Source of the DNA: Clostridiales bacterium
GTDB lineage: Bacteria > Bacillota > Clostridia > Oscillospirales > Acutalibacteraceae
Assembly: GCA_019419895.1 (NCBI GenBank)
Contig: JAHZIE010000001.1
Location: 31,512 to 82,989 of the forward strand
DNA length: 51,478 nucleotides
Direction: 5' to 3'
Below are positions 31,715 through 40,973 of the stretch, piece by piece. Each line of letters opens with the position of its first letter. Position 1 is the stretch's first letter. The notes beneath the pieces are model-generated. The model searched no databases. It saw only the letters and a list, made by a program, of their open reading frames with translations, and was not told the DNA's origin. Both the position numbers and the translations under genes were made by a program.

Positions 31715-34700
31715 GTGAAGAGATCATACTGGAAAATGCTCCGGCGGGAATTCCGGCACAGCCTGAGCAGATTTTTGGCCATCTTTGCCATTGTGGCTCT
31801 CGGCGTCGGTTTTTTGGCCGGGCTGCTGGCGACTACGCCCGATATGAGATATTCCGCCGATCAATATTATGATGATACCAATATGATGGACATTCGCTTG
31901 GTGAGCACCATGGGGTTCACCGAGGAGGACATCGCCGAAATTTCCGGGACTGAGGGCGTTGACCAGGCGATGCCGGCCTACAGCGCCGATATGCTTCTGA
32001 CGACGGAAGAAGGGGATACGAAAGTCGCCAAGGTGCAGAGCCTCCCTCTGGATAAGGTGGAAGAGGGAGAGTATCAAAACCAGGTGATTCTGGTGGAGGG
32101 TCGGATGCCAGAAAAGGCCGGAGAGTGCGTTCTGGAGGTAGGAGGCTTTCTGGACGCCTCTGTTCCCATCGGGGGCACGCTGACCATCTCTGAGGAAAAC
32201 GAGTCCCCGGAGGATAAGCTTGCGGTAGAGAAATTTACAGTTGTCGGGACAGTGAAAAGCGCTTATTATTTTTCTATCGAAAAGGAGAGCAGTACCGTTG
32301 GCTCCGGTACGGTCCAGCTGATCCTTTATACAGGAGAGGAAAGCTTTTCCTATGAGGTTTATACCGACGTTTTCACCACCGTAACAGGGGCGAAGGAGCT
32401 GGAGGCTTTTACCCAGGAGTATGACGATAGGATCCAGGAGGTCGCCGCCCCCTTGGAGGAACTTGCGGACGTACGCGCCGAGATCCGCTACGAGGATATC
32501 AAAGCCCAGGCGGAAGAGGAGCTTGCCCAAGCGGAGGAGGAATTTGAGGAAAAAAAGGCTTCCACCCAGCAGGAACTGGAGGATGCCTGGGCACAGATTG
32601 AAGATGCCCAGGAGGAAATTGATTCAGGAAGTCAGGAGCTGGAAGAGGGACGCAGAGAACTGGAAAGCAGCAAACAGGAGCTTGCCGCCCAGCGGGAACA
32701 GGGATATGCGACGCTGGAGGAGCAGCGCGGGCAGCTGGACAGCGGCAGCCAGGAGCTTGCGGATCAGAAGGCAGCCCTGGAGGACACCAAGGCCCAGCTG
32801 GACGCGGTTTCTGAAGAAATAGAACAGCTGCGTCCTTATGTGGATTATGACGAAGCCATCGCCGCAAAGGTGAAGGAATATGACGCCGCCGTGGCGGCTG
32901 TAACCGACGGCTTGGCGCAGATAGAGAGCAAGGAGGCGGAAATCCAGTCGGGTTATGCCCAGCTGGATCAGGCGGAGGCGGAGCTCGCTTCCCGCCTGGA
33001 GGACGCTCAGTCTCAGATAGACCAGGGGGAGAAAACCCTTTCCATCTCCCAGAACAGTCTGGATCAGGCGAAGAAAGAGCTGGAAACAGCCAAGCGGGAG
33101 TATGAGGAAGGTAAAGCCGAGGCTGAAGAAGGCTTTGCCGAGGGAGAGGGGGAGCTTCAAAAGGCGGGGGAGGAAATTGACGCCCTGGAAAAGCCGGAAT
33201 GGTATGTCCTTGACCGTCATTCCAATCTTGGTTATGAAAGCTTTGATTCCAACGCGGAGAAGGTTGCCGCCATTGCCAAGGTATTCCCCATTTTCTTCTT
33301 CCTTGTAGCGGCGCTGGTTGCCCTCACCACCATGACGCGGATGGTGGAGGAGGAACGAATTGAGATTGGAACCATGAAGGCCCTGGGCTACAGCAATGGA
33401 CAGATTGCCTTCAAGTACCTCTTTTATGCTGGGGCTGCCTCTGTCCTGGGTTCTGCTTTTGGGCTTCTGGTGGGCTTTCAGGTTTTCCCCATTGTTATAT
33501 GGAACGCCTATAAAATGATGTATACCCTGCCGCCTCTGATCACTCAGTTCAATGTGAAATATGCGGTGTTGTCCTCCGCGGCGGCCATTTTGTGCACACT
33601 GGCGGCTACCTTCAGCGCCTGCCGCCTGACCCTCAAGGAAAAGCCGGCCGCTCTCATGCTTCCCAGAGCGCCAAAAGCGGGAAAGAGGGTATTTTTGGAA
33701 TATATCACCCCTTTGTGGAAGCGCCTGAAATTCACCCATAAGGTGACGGCCCGCAACCTCATCCGCTATAAAAAGAGATTTTTTATGACAACCCTGGGGG
33801 TGGCGGGCTGCACCGCCCTGCTCCTGACCGGTTTTGGACTGCATGACAGCATTAATGATATCGTGGCCAGGCAGTTCAACGACCTGTTCCAGTATAATCT
33901 GGCGGTAGGGCTCAAGGAGCCTATGGACACTCTTGAGAGCAGCCCGCTGGCGGATGCCATTGAGGAAAGCGGCGGCGCCCAGGAGATGATGCTGTTCAGT
34001 CAGGAAAATGTGACGGTGTCCTCTGAAAAGAACAGCGGCATGGAAGCCACGATTTCTGTCCCACAGGAGAGGGAGCGGATAGGAAGCTATGTGGTGATGA
34101 AGGACAGGAAAACCCAGGAACCTGTGCCCTTTGAAGAGGACGGAGTTGTCGTGGTGGAAAAGCTGGCCGAACAGCTGGGAGTTTCCCCCGGTGATCAGAT
34201 CACCTTGGAAAGCGATGAGAAAGGGACTGCCGTTCTGACGGTCACGGGCATTACAGAAAATTATGTCAGCAGCTATATTTATGTCTCTCCCCGGGCGTAT
34301 GAAAAGGCCTATGGGGAACAGCCGGAATACAATATGGTGCTGGCGGTGGTGCCCGAAGCCGATGAAGCCAAACGGGATGAGGTATCCGCCGCTGTGTTGA
34401 AAACGGACTTGGCCGCCGGGGTCAGCTTCACCGATTCCATCAAGGAAAGCTTTGGGGATCTTTTGAGCAAGATTGACTACATTGTCATTGTGTTGATTGT
34501 CAGCGCGGCGGCTTTGGCCTTTGTGGTGCTGTACAATCTGACGAATATCAACATCACCGAACGGCAGAAGGAGATCGCCACCCTGAAGGTGCTGGGCTTT
34601 TACGACAGGGAGGTTTCAGCCTATGTTTATCGTGAGACGGCCATCCTGTCCCTGCTGGGCATATTGTTTGGTTTTGTGTTTGGCATCTTTCTCCACGCCT

Positions 34701-34873
34701 TTGTCGTCCGGACGGCGGAGGTGGACGTGGTGATGTTCGGCCGGAATATTTACTTCCTGAGCTATGTTTATTCCGCCCTGTTGACAGCGTTCTTTACCCT
34801 TCTGGTGAGTCTGGTGATGAACCGGAAGCTGAAAAAAATCGACATGGTGGAAAGCATGAAGTCCAACGAATAA
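31715..34873 (+). CDS. FtsX-like ABC transporter permease with large coiled-coil extracellular insert
   Basis: The 1052-residue protein has an N-terminal membrane helix (about 18-40), an extracellular MacB-like periplasmic-core domain, then a long Glu/Gln/Ala-rich coiled coil (about residues 265-495, with repeated QELxxGxxELxxxK patterns), then FtsX membrane helices with EERIEIGTMKALGYSNGQI, a second core domain, and a final FtsX domain (KEIATLKVLGFYDREVS). Such permeases work by moving external domains rather than transporting through a pore, and act in peptide, lipoprotein or antimicrobial handling. GTG start at 31715 is coupled to the ATPase. A terminator follows at 34884. Confidence 0.93.
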   Translation: MKRSYWKMLRREFRHSLSRFLAIFAIVALGVGFLAGLLATTPDMRYSADQYYDDTNMMDIRLVSTMGFTEEDIAEISGTEGVDQAMPAYSADMLLTTEEGDTKVAKVQSLPLDKVEEGEYQNQVILVEGRMPEKAGECVLEVGGFLDASVPIGGTLTISEENESPEDKLAVEKFTVVGTVKSAYYFSIEKESSTVGSGTVQLILYTGEESFSYEVYTDVFTTVTGAKELEAFTQEYDDRIQEVAAPLEELADVRAEIRYEDIKAQAEEELAQAEEEFEEKKASTQQELEDAWAQIEDAQEEIDSGSQELEEGRRELESSKQELAAQREQGYATLEEQRGQLDSGSQELADQKAALEDTKAQLDAVSEEIEQLRPYVDYDEAIAAKVKEYDAAVAAVTDGLAQIESKEAEIQSGYAQLDQAEAELASRLEDAQSQIDQGEKTLSISQNSLDQAKKELETAKREYEEGKAEAEEGFAEGEGELQKAGEEIDALEKPEWYVLDRHSNLGYESFDSNAEKVAAIAKVFPIFFFLVAALVALTTMTRMVEEERIEIGTMKALGYSNGQIAFKYLFYAGAASVLGSAFGLLVGFQVFPIVIWNAYKMMYTLPPLITQFNVKYAVLSSAAAILCTLAATFSACRLTLKEKPAALMLPRAPKAGKRVFLEYITPLWKRLKFTHKVTARNLIRYKKRFFMTTLGVAGCTALLLTGFGLHDSINDIVARQFNDLFQYNLAVGLKEPMDTLESSPLADAIEESGGAQEMMLFSQENVTVSSEKNSGMEATISVPQERERIGSYVVMKDRKTQEPVPFEEDGVVVVEKLAEQLGVSPGDQITLESDEKGTAVLTVTGITENYVSSYIYVSPRAYEKAYGEQPEYNMVLAVVPEADEAKRDEVSAAVLKTDLAAGVSFTDSIKESFGDLLSKIDYIVIVLIVSAAALAFVVLYNLTNINITERQKEIATLKVLGFYDREVSAYVYRETAILSLLGILFGFVFGIFLHAFVVRTAEVDVVMFGRNIYFLSYVYSALLTAFFTLLVSLVMNRKLKKIDMVESMKSNE

Positions 34874-34883
34874 TATAGAATTT

Positions 34884-34912
34884 GGGCCGCTGGGAAAGCG
34901 GCCCTTCTTTTG
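34884..34912 (+). terminator. Intrinsic terminator after the FtsX-type permease gene
   Basis: GGGCCGCT (34884-34891) pairs with AGCGGCCC (34897-34904), followed by TTCTTTT. Confidence 0.9.
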
Positions 34913-35069
34913 TCCGGGGGTATTCCCACAGGTCATAGTTGAACCCTCCGCCCTTTGTCGTGGGCCGCGACGCGATCTGCGATTCCATGCCGCGTACATT
35001 ACTATAAGAAGAAAAAGCCGGAAATTTTAAGGAAAGCGAAAAATGCCGAAGCGCAAGGCGCTATATAGA
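34913..35069 (+). other. Orphan stretch between two terminators
   Basis: No credible gene or promoter was found in these 157 bases, yet a second complete terminator follows directly. An AGCGC-AAG-GCGCT hairpin lies near 35050. It may encode a small RNA or be the end of a lost gene. Confidence 0.35.
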
Positions 35070-35116
35070 AGAGCCTGATTTTTGGGAAGCCGCGCGAAGA
35101 ATCGGGCTCTTTTTTA
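35070..35116 (+). terminator. Second intrinsic terminator, owner unclear
   Basis: AGAGCCTGATT (35070-35080) pairs with AATCGGGCTCT (35100-35110), one G-U pair, then six T. The nearest upstream gene already has its own terminator. Confidence 0.8.
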
Positions 35117-35124
35117 TTTTTATA

Positions 35125-35152
35125 TTGACAAGGGTAAAAAATAAGATATGAT
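35125..35152 (+). promoter_or_regulatory. Sigma-A promoter of the beta-propeller glycosidase-like gene
   Basis: TTGACA (35125-35130) and TATGAT (35147-35152), spacer 16 bases. The leader of about 120 bases has a GCGGC/GCCGC hairpin. Confidence 0.82.
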
Positions 35153-35279
35153 AGATGTCAAAAGGCGGCAGCGGTCCGTCCGTTGTTCCGCCGCGCGGGA
35201 AAGCCTCTGTATTTATAGATGAGTTTCCTCCGGAGAGATGGGGGGTTCCTAAGAATTTTTTGAAAGGACGGAGAATCTT

Positions 35280-36239
35280 ATGCTGATGGACTATAATCAG
35301 GCGCTGCGGCAGAAAACAATCGGCCCCCGCAAAACCCTGGTGAAAAAAGGCACCTTGGATATCGGAATTGTGGAAACAACGCCGGTAGTATGGAAGGAGC
35401 GCCTCTACCGCTTTGAATGGATCCGGGACAACGCTGGAGGAGCGGGCTACTGGAACAATCAGGAGGGAACGGCTTATTTCCGCTTTACAGATATGGAAAC
35501 AGAGGAAAGCACTCCGGCTTTTGGCCATGGATATGCCTTCGGCAGCGCCTATGTGGATTTGGAAGGAGGGAAAGCGTATGCTTTTGGCGTCCACGGGGGA
35601 GGGGGAGGCCATCGGCTGGACGTTTTCTGGTCCTCGGATATGGAACGTTGGGAAAGCGCGGTGGCGCTTGATTTTCCCACTGAATGGCAGCTGTATAATA
35701 CCTCTGTCTGCAAAGGAAGGGGAGAATATATCCTGGCCGTTGAAATCGGCGGCCCCAAGGAGGTCGGCGGGGAGGGTTTTACCGTGGTGTTCGCGAAGTC
35801 TCCCGATCTGATCCATTGGGAGCTGATGCCTGCCGCGGATCATATCTACACCAGGGAAAGATATTCCGCCTGCCCGGTGATCCGATACGCGGCCGGCGGC
35901 TATTATATGATCTACCTGGAGTCGATGCCCTGCCACAGATGGATGCCGTATATTGTCCGCACGAAGGATTTTGTCCATTTTGAGCTTGGCTTGAGAAATC
36001 CCGTCATGTGCTTTGACGATGAGGATAAAAAGATCCAGCGGCCGGAAAAATACACAGAGGAACAGATAGCATATATCCTGAATTCCATTGACTGCAACAA
36101 CAGCGATGTGGATATCTGTGAATTCCAGGGAAAGACCGTCATTCTTTACAGCTGGGGCAACCAATATGGCAAGGAGTTTTTGGCTCAGGCGGAATACGAC
36201 GGTAGTATGGAGGAGTTTTTAACCTCCTTTTTTGAATAA
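35280..36239 (+). CDS. Five-bladed beta-propeller glycosidase-like protein (GH43/GH32-like)
   Basis: The 319-residue protein has repeated blade patterns typical of GH43, GH32 and GH130-type propellers: WSSDMERWE (about residue 120), FAKSPDLIHWE (about 175) and VRTKDFVHFE (about 227). Each is a strand with an SxDxxxW/F turn. An early acidic residue (WIRDNAGG) and Glu in IYLESMP may be catalytic, but I cannot align them with certainty. There is no signal peptide, so it is probably cytoplasmic. ATG 35280 follows GGAG by seven bases. It is monocistronic with its own terminator. The catalytic activity and even enzyme function are inferred from fold pattern only. Confidence 0.65.
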   Translation: MLMDYNQALRQKTIGPRKTLVKKGTLDIGIVETTPVVWKERLYRFEWIRDNAGGAGYWNNQEGTAYFRFTDMETEESTPAFGHGYAFGSAYVDLEGGKAYAFGVHGGGGGHRLDVFWSSDMERWESAVALDFPTEWQLYNTSVCKGRGEYILAVEIGGPKEVGGEGFTVVFAKSPDLIHWELMPAADHIYTRERYSACPVIRYAAGGYYMIYLESMPCHRWMPYIVRTKDFVHFELGLRNPVMCFDDEDKKIQRPEKYTEEQIAYILNSIDCNNSDVDICEFQGKTVILYSWGNQYGKEFLAQAEYDGSMEEFLTSFFE

Positions 36240-36247
36240 AAGAGGCT

Positions 36248-36284
36248 TATCCCGCTGTCCTTTCAAGGATAGCGGGATATTTTA
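36248..36284 (+). terminator. Intrinsic terminator after the propeller protein gene
   Basis: ATCCCGCTGTCC and GGATAGCGGGAT form a stem around TTTCAA, followed by ATTTTAT. Confidence 0.88.
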
Positions 36285-36877
36285 TAAAATCCGGCTCTTG
36301 GGTCTGACATTCGAAAGGGAAAAGAAGAAGGCGCGGGATAAACAAACCGGGAAGAAAAAGGACGGAAGCGGCAGTGAGGCTGACGGCCCCGCTGTTTGTA
36401 GGGCGCCGCCCTGTGTGGGAAAATCGGGCGGTTCATCAAAAGCCTCCGCTATGGAAATGTGCGGCGGCGGATGAGGAAAACAGCAGTGAGAAAGAAGCAT
36501 GAAAATACAAAACAACACGGCTTTCCATGCATGATATTTTTAGAAAAATGAAGGCTTGTCAAAATGTAGTTTTCTGATGAAAAAGTTGGTAATATCTTGA
36601 AATTTCTAAACCTCTCTTTTTAAAAAGTATGGACATATATGTAAATTAATTAAGATAAAACATATAAAATATAGAATAAATTTGTATATTATTTATGGTT
36701 TTATAGAAGAAACGATAGGCTTACAAAAAAATTGAGCAAAAAATTACACCAAACGCAAAAAATTAGAGTTTTCAATAATTGTATAATTTGTTAACATTAG
36801 TATAGGAAAAGATAAATATATATGCAATTTTACAAGTGATGTGTGTAATTGTGTAAGAAGAGGAGAGAGGTTTTCGT
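36285..36877 (+). other. Gene-free interval with a very AT-rich promoter region for the sugar importer
   Basis: 36285-36530 has ordinary composition and no gene. From about 36530 to 36860 the sequence is extremely AT-rich with many A and T tracts, likely curved. A possible promoter is TTGTAT with TATAGG 16 bases later (near 36779-36806); others are possible. No gene on either strand is credible. The composition contrasts sharply with the flanking genes. Confidence 0.5.
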
Positions 36878-37858
36878 ATGGATTCGACAAACAGCGTGAT
36901 TTCAGGAAAAGGAAAAAGAAAAAGTGTGCCTCCTCGTACACTGAGAAAGAAGGGGCCCCTCAGAACCCTGAAAAAGAATTGGGAGCTGCTTTTGCTTTGC
37001 CTTCCCGCCGTCGTGTGTTATATTTTGTTTAACTATGTCCCCATGGGCGGCCTGGTGATGGCTTTTAAAAATTTCCGGTATGACCTGGGGATGTTCGGCA
37101 GCCCCTGGTGCGGAACGCAGAACTTTGACTTTTTGTTTAAATCGGTTGACCTAGGGCGAATCGTCAGAAATACCGTCGGATACAGTTCAGCGTTTATTGT
37201 TGTCAATCTGATCACCAACGTCGGTGTGGCGCTGCTCCTCTTCGAGGTGAGCAGCCGCCGCTGTCTCAAGGCTTATCAGACCATGATGACCCTCCCTAAC
37301 TTTCTGTCCTGGGTTGTTGTAGGATATATTGTTTACGCGATCCTCAATCCTTCCATGGGTGTCCTTAACCAGATTTTGGCCGCTATGGGAGCGGAAACGA
37401 TAGACGCGTATTCTCAGCCTGGTATATGGCCTGGAATTATGGTTTTTGTCAATACCTGGAAAGGCGTCGGTATGGGCTGTCTGATGTATTACGCGGCGCT
37501 GATTGGAATTGACGGCTCCCTGTATGAGGCCGCCCGTATGGACGGCGCCAACCGCTGGCAGCAGACCTGGCATATCAGCATCCCAAGCCTGATTCCTCTG
37601 ATGTGCATCCTGACCATTATGGCGGTGGGAAACATCTTCCGCGGAAACTTTGAAATGTTCTACCAGATTCCGAGAAACGTCGGCGTTCTTTATCCGACAA
37701 CCGATATCATCGATACTTATGTATACCGTGGGTTGCAGCAGGCAAACTTCGGCATGAGCTCCGCAGTAGGCTTGATACAGTCAGTTGTGGGCCTGGTGTT
37801 TGTCACCGGAGCCAATATGATTGTCAAGAAAATTTCACCGGAGAACAGTATGTTCTAA
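36878..37858 (+). CDS. ABC sugar importer permease, LplB/YteP type
   Basis: The 326-residue protein has six membrane helices and the importer EAA loop EAARMDGANRWQQTWHISIP. The N-terminal helix opens with LLLLCLPAVVCYILFNYVPMGGLVMAFKNF, characteristic of LplB/YteP permeases of the carbohydrate uptake transporter 1 family. In Bacillus subtilis relatives import rhamnogalacturonan-derived oligosaccharides. ATG 36878 follows AGGAGAGAGG. It forms an operon with the second permease and lipoprotein. No ATPase gene is in the cluster; these systems usually share a multitask ATPase such as MsmX. Confidence 0.94.
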   Translation: MDSTNSVISGKGKRKSVPPRTLRKKGPLRTLKKNWELLLLCLPAVVCYILFNYVPMGGLVMAFKNFRYDLGMFGSPWCGTQNFDFLFKSVDLGRIVRNTVGYSSAFIVVNLITNVGVALLLFEVSSRRCLKAYQTMMTLPNFLSWVVVGYIVYAILNPSMGVLNQILAAMGAETIDAYSQPGIWPGIMVFVNTWKGVGMGCLMYYAALIGIDGSLYEAARMDGANRWQQTWHISIPSLIPLMCILTIMAVGNIFRGNFEMFYQIPRNVGVLYPTTDIIDTYVYRGLQQANFGMSSAVGLIQSVVGLVFVTGANMIVKKISPENSMF

Positions 37859-37922
37859 ATTGTCAGCCTGAAAGCAAAGATGTACTTTTTCGTTCATGCG
37901 TTTTATTTCCGTAAACAAAAAA

Positions 37923-37942
37923 ACGTCCCCGTTCGGGGACGT
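37923..37942. terminator. Intercistronic hairpin between the two permease genes
   Basis: ACGTCCCC and GGGGACGT form a perfect 8-base stem with loop GTTC. On the minus strand seven T follow, making a textbook terminator antisense to the operon; on the coding strand there is no T run. It may stabilise the upstream message or stop antisense transcription. Confidence 0.75.
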
Positions 37943-38011
37943 GAAACAGCGGTAATTTATCTGAGGGAAAAAGTACGCGTTAAAATCTACGAAGAACGGA
38001 GCAAAAAGAAT

Positions 38012-38917
38012 ATGGCTAAATCTTTGAAAAAAAGAAATACATATAAAATATGGATTCACCTTTTCTTTATTTTGATGTGCCTGATGTTTGTGGTGCCGAT
38101 GATTCTGGTTATTTCCATTTCTTTTTCCAGTGAGGAATCGGTGACCGCTGTCAACGCGGGGTACAGCCTTATCCCCAAGGACTTCAGCCTGGATGCTTAT
38201 AAGCTGGCGTTTGCCAACCCGGAAAGCGTTGTGAACGGCTATATCATCACCATAGCCCAGGCATTTTTGGGAACCTTCCTTTCCTGTATCGTTTTGGGAA
38301 TGGTCGCCTATCCGCTGTCCCGTTCCAACTTTGCTTACCGGAGTGTTATATCCTTTATTGTGTTTTTCACCATGCTCTTCAGCGGCGGTATGATTCCTAC
38401 CTATATCGTTTACACTCAGTTTTACCATTTGAATAATAATTTCCTTGTTTACATCCTGCCCACCCTGGCAGGCGGCGCTTATTACACATTGATTGTGCGC
38501 ACCTTCTTCAAGGGGCTGCCAGAGTCGCTGTTTGAATCTGCGAAAATTGACGGCGCCAAGGAATTGACAATCTTCTTTAAAATTGCCCTTCCCCTTTCAA
38601 AGCCGGCGTTTGCGACTGTGGCGTTTATGATGCTGGTCGCGAAGTGGAATGATTTCCAGACCTGCTTGATTTATATCAGCAATGAAAAGCTCTATGTGCT
38701 GCAGTATTTGCTGCAGAGAATTCTGAACGAGGCTCAATACCTCAATGGACTGATTTCCAATCCCATTCCCGGTGTGGACGCTTCACAGTTCCGTCAGCCG
38801 GCGGAAACGCTGAAATACGCCATGTGCGTCATCGCGGCTGGCCCCATGCTCCTGATCTTCCCCTTCTTCCAGAAATATTTTGCCAAGGGCTTGACCATTG
38901 GCGCTGTCAAGGGATAA
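38012..38917 (+). CDS. ABC sugar importer permease, LplC/YtcP type
   Basis: The 301-residue protein has six membrane helices and the EAA-type loop ESAKIDGAKELTIFFKIALPLSKPAF. The C-terminus ending YFAKGLTIGAVKG is the hallmark of LplC/YtcP permeases. It pairs with 36878-37858. The reading frame is open from 37880, but the ATG at 38012, with CGGAG upstream, gives the normal N-terminus before the first helix. Confidence 0.94.
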   Translation: MAKSLKKRNTYKIWIHLFFILMCLMFVVPMILVISISFSSEESVTAVNAGYSLIPKDFSLDAYKLAFANPESVVNGYIITIAQAFLGTFLSCIVLGMVAYPLSRSNFAYRSVISFIVFFTMLFSGGMIPTYIVYTQFYHLNNNFLVYILPTLAGGAYYTLIVRTFFKGLPESLFESAKIDGAKELTIFFKIALPLSKPAFATVAFMMLVAKWNDFQTCLIYISNEKLYVLQYLLQRILNEAQYLNGLISNPIPGVDASQFRQPAETLKYAMCVIAAGPMLLIFPFFQKYFAKGLTIGAVKG

Positions 38918-38985
38918 AAGCAGTATGAAATATCAGGATATAAGGAGAGATCCTTTATCATAAAATCAACTAGGGAGGAGAAAAA

Positions 38986-40623
38986 ATGAAAAAAATAAGA
39001 AGAGTTCTGTCAGCCTGTATGGCGTTGATAGTTGCCGGAGCGGCAGCCCTCACAGGATGCAGCAGCAGCCCGCAGACATCATCGGGGACAACATCCGGAG
39101 GGGATTCCTCAGAGCCGATTACCCTGAATTATTGGTGCTTGGGGAATGGCGTGCAAAAGGATTCCAGGGAAGTTTGGGCTGAGGTTGACAAACTGGTGCA
39201 GGAGCATCTGCCCGGCGTCAGCATCAATTGGACCTTATTCCCTGGCAGCGAGTACAAGGAAAAATGGACCCGAGCCATGGCTGCGCAGGAACAGATTGAC
39301 ATTGCCTGGACAGGATACGCGATTACTTTGCAGGACGAGGTCAACCGCGGCGCCTTGATGCCAATGAATGATCTCATTGACAAGTATGGACAGGATATTG
39401 TCGATACCCTCGGAGAAACTGTCATGGATATCCATAAGTTCCCCGACGGTGAGACTTATCAGGTTATCGCGTGGCAGGGACTGGTTGGCGGGCGTCCCGG
39501 CATACGTCTTCCTAAGGAGCTTTCTGATATGGTAGGGGAAAACTATACCGAAGAACTCCAAAAGGTTTTGCAGGAAAATTATGCCAGCGTAAAAGTGGAA
39601 GACAAGAAAAAAGCGTATGATAAGCTGGAGGAATATTTGAAAACCTGCTATGACGCGGGCAAGATCGGAATGGGATATCCTCCGGAGAGGCTGGAATCCT
39701 GGTATTTGAACAAGGGAACCGCAACCTTCAATTCCGGCGGAGGTTCTTCCGACAGTACTTTCTACATTGAGATCGGTGATGACAGCTTTAAAGTGAAAAA
39801 TTGGTTTGCATCCGATTTGATGCGTATGAACTATGAAGTGATGGCAGACTGGTATAATAAGGGCTATATTCGAAAGGATGTAGGAAGCCTGGAAAAGATT
39901 GAAGTTAATTTCAAAAAGGACGGGTTAGCGGGTTATATTGTTGAGATTCATAACGCTTTTACCGATTCCATCGCCGAAGAGGAATCTATTAAAGCTGGAT
40001 TCCCGGTGGAAGTTGCAATCACCAATCCCAAGTGCGAGTATGTTCTTGGAACGGCGACTGGAACCTCTATCCCTAAAACCTGTAAGAATCCGGAAAAGGC
40101 TATGCAAGTCATTAACTTCTTCTACGCCGATGAGGGCAAGGACGCCTATCAGACCTTTGTATATGGTATCAAGGATAAGCATTGGACGGATAACGGCGAC
40201 GGTACCGTGAAATGGCTGTGCGGCGATAATTCACAGGGAAATTTGGACTGGGATTATGGCAACATGAAGTGGACGCTGGGCACCTGTATGAACTCCCTGG
40301 TTACCCAGGCTGATACAAAAGGCTATTATGACGAACTGAAGGCTCAGGAGGAAGGTGCGTGGGTGAATCCCCTTCTTTCCTTCAAGTTTGATAATACCAA
40401 GGTTCAGACCCAGGCCGCGCAGGTGGAAACTGTTATTAAAGAATATAAGCCTACTTTGCAGAGGGGCGCTCTGGGCAGTGGCTGGGAAGCCCGCTACAAT
40501 GAGTTCCTCCAGAAGCTTGAGGATGCCGGAGTCAATGATATTATGGCGGAGTACCAGAGACAGGTTGACGAATATGTCAAGGCGAATAACTGCAAGTGGA
40601 CTCCTTTGCCGGAAGCAAAATGA
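38986..40623 (+). CDS. Extracellular solute-binding lipoprotein of the LplA/YtcQ type
   Basis: The 545-residue protein has a lipoprotein signal peptide: basic MKKIRR, hydrophobic core, and lipobox LTGC with Cys25, followed by a Ser/Thr/Gly-rich linker. The mature part starts with ITLNYWCLGNG, as in family-1 binding proteins, and has the large size of the LplA group with its C-terminal DUF3502-like region. It captures an oligosaccharide outside the cell and delivers it to the two permeases. ATG follows AGGAGAAAAA. The operon ends at the palindromic terminator 40728-40774. Confidence 0.94.
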   Translation: MKKIRRVLSACMALIVAGAAALTGCSSSPQTSSGTTSGGDSSEPITLNYWCLGNGVQKDSREVWAEVDKLVQEHLPGVSINWTLFPGSEYKEKWTRAMAAQEQIDIAWTGYAITLQDEVNRGALMPMNDLIDKYGQDIVDTLGETVMDIHKFPDGETYQVIAWQGLVGGRPGIRLPKELSDMVGENYTEELQKVLQENYASVKVEDKKKAYDKLEEYLKTCYDAGKIGMGYPPERLESWYLNKGTATFNSGGGSSDSTFYIEIGDDSFKVKNWFASDLMRMNYEVMADWYNKGYIRKDVGSLEKIEVNFKKDGLAGYIVEIHNAFTDSIAEEESIKAGFPVEVAITNPKCEYVLGTATGTSIPKTCKNPEKAMQVINFFYADEGKDAYQTFVYGIKDKHWTDNGDGTVKWLCGDNSQGNLDWDYGNMKWTLGTCMNSLVTQADTKGYYDELKAQEEGAWVNPLLSFKFDNTKVQTQAAQVETVIKEYKPTLQRGALGSGWEARYNEFLQKLEDAGVNDIMAEYQRQVDEYVKANNCKWTPLPEAK

Positions 40624-40973
40624 GTTTAGATTTTTAAGGATTGGAAATTGTTAGCTTATGTGAATAGAGGATACAGGATACCAAATGTATCACCTGTTTT
40701 ATCATGGGAGCCGACGTTCAGGACAAAAATTGAAAAAGGATCCCGCGGAGCCCCGCGGGATCCTTTTTCAATTGTCTTTAGATTCAGTAAATTCCCGGTT
40801 AACCGGGGAAGGAGAATAAGAGTTGATGGAAAAAGAATTTGTAAAAAATCAACTTTTGGCATATCATTTTTCTTTTTTTGGAGATGTGTAAGGCAACGGT
40901 TTATTAATGACCTCAACCGGATCCTGGCTTCGAGAGACACGGTAGCAAACGACGGCTCAAGGAACCCGGCATA
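40624..40973. other. Intergenic region with shared terminator
   Basis: No gene. It holds the bidirectional terminator 40728-40774 that ends both the importer operon and the opposing operon; the rest shows nothing recognisable. Confidence 0.5.
40728..40774. terminator. Long bidirectional intrinsic terminator between converging operons
   Basis: AATTGAAAAAGGATCCCGCGG at its left arm (40728-40748) is mirrored at 40753-40773 around a short AGCC-type loop, giving a stem of about 21 bases with T runs on both strands. Confidence 0.93.

Noticed and set aside
34794..34988. Minus-strand frame across the terminator after the FtsX-type permease gene
   Set aside because: It overlaps the permease 3' end and its terminator antisense and has no start signals.
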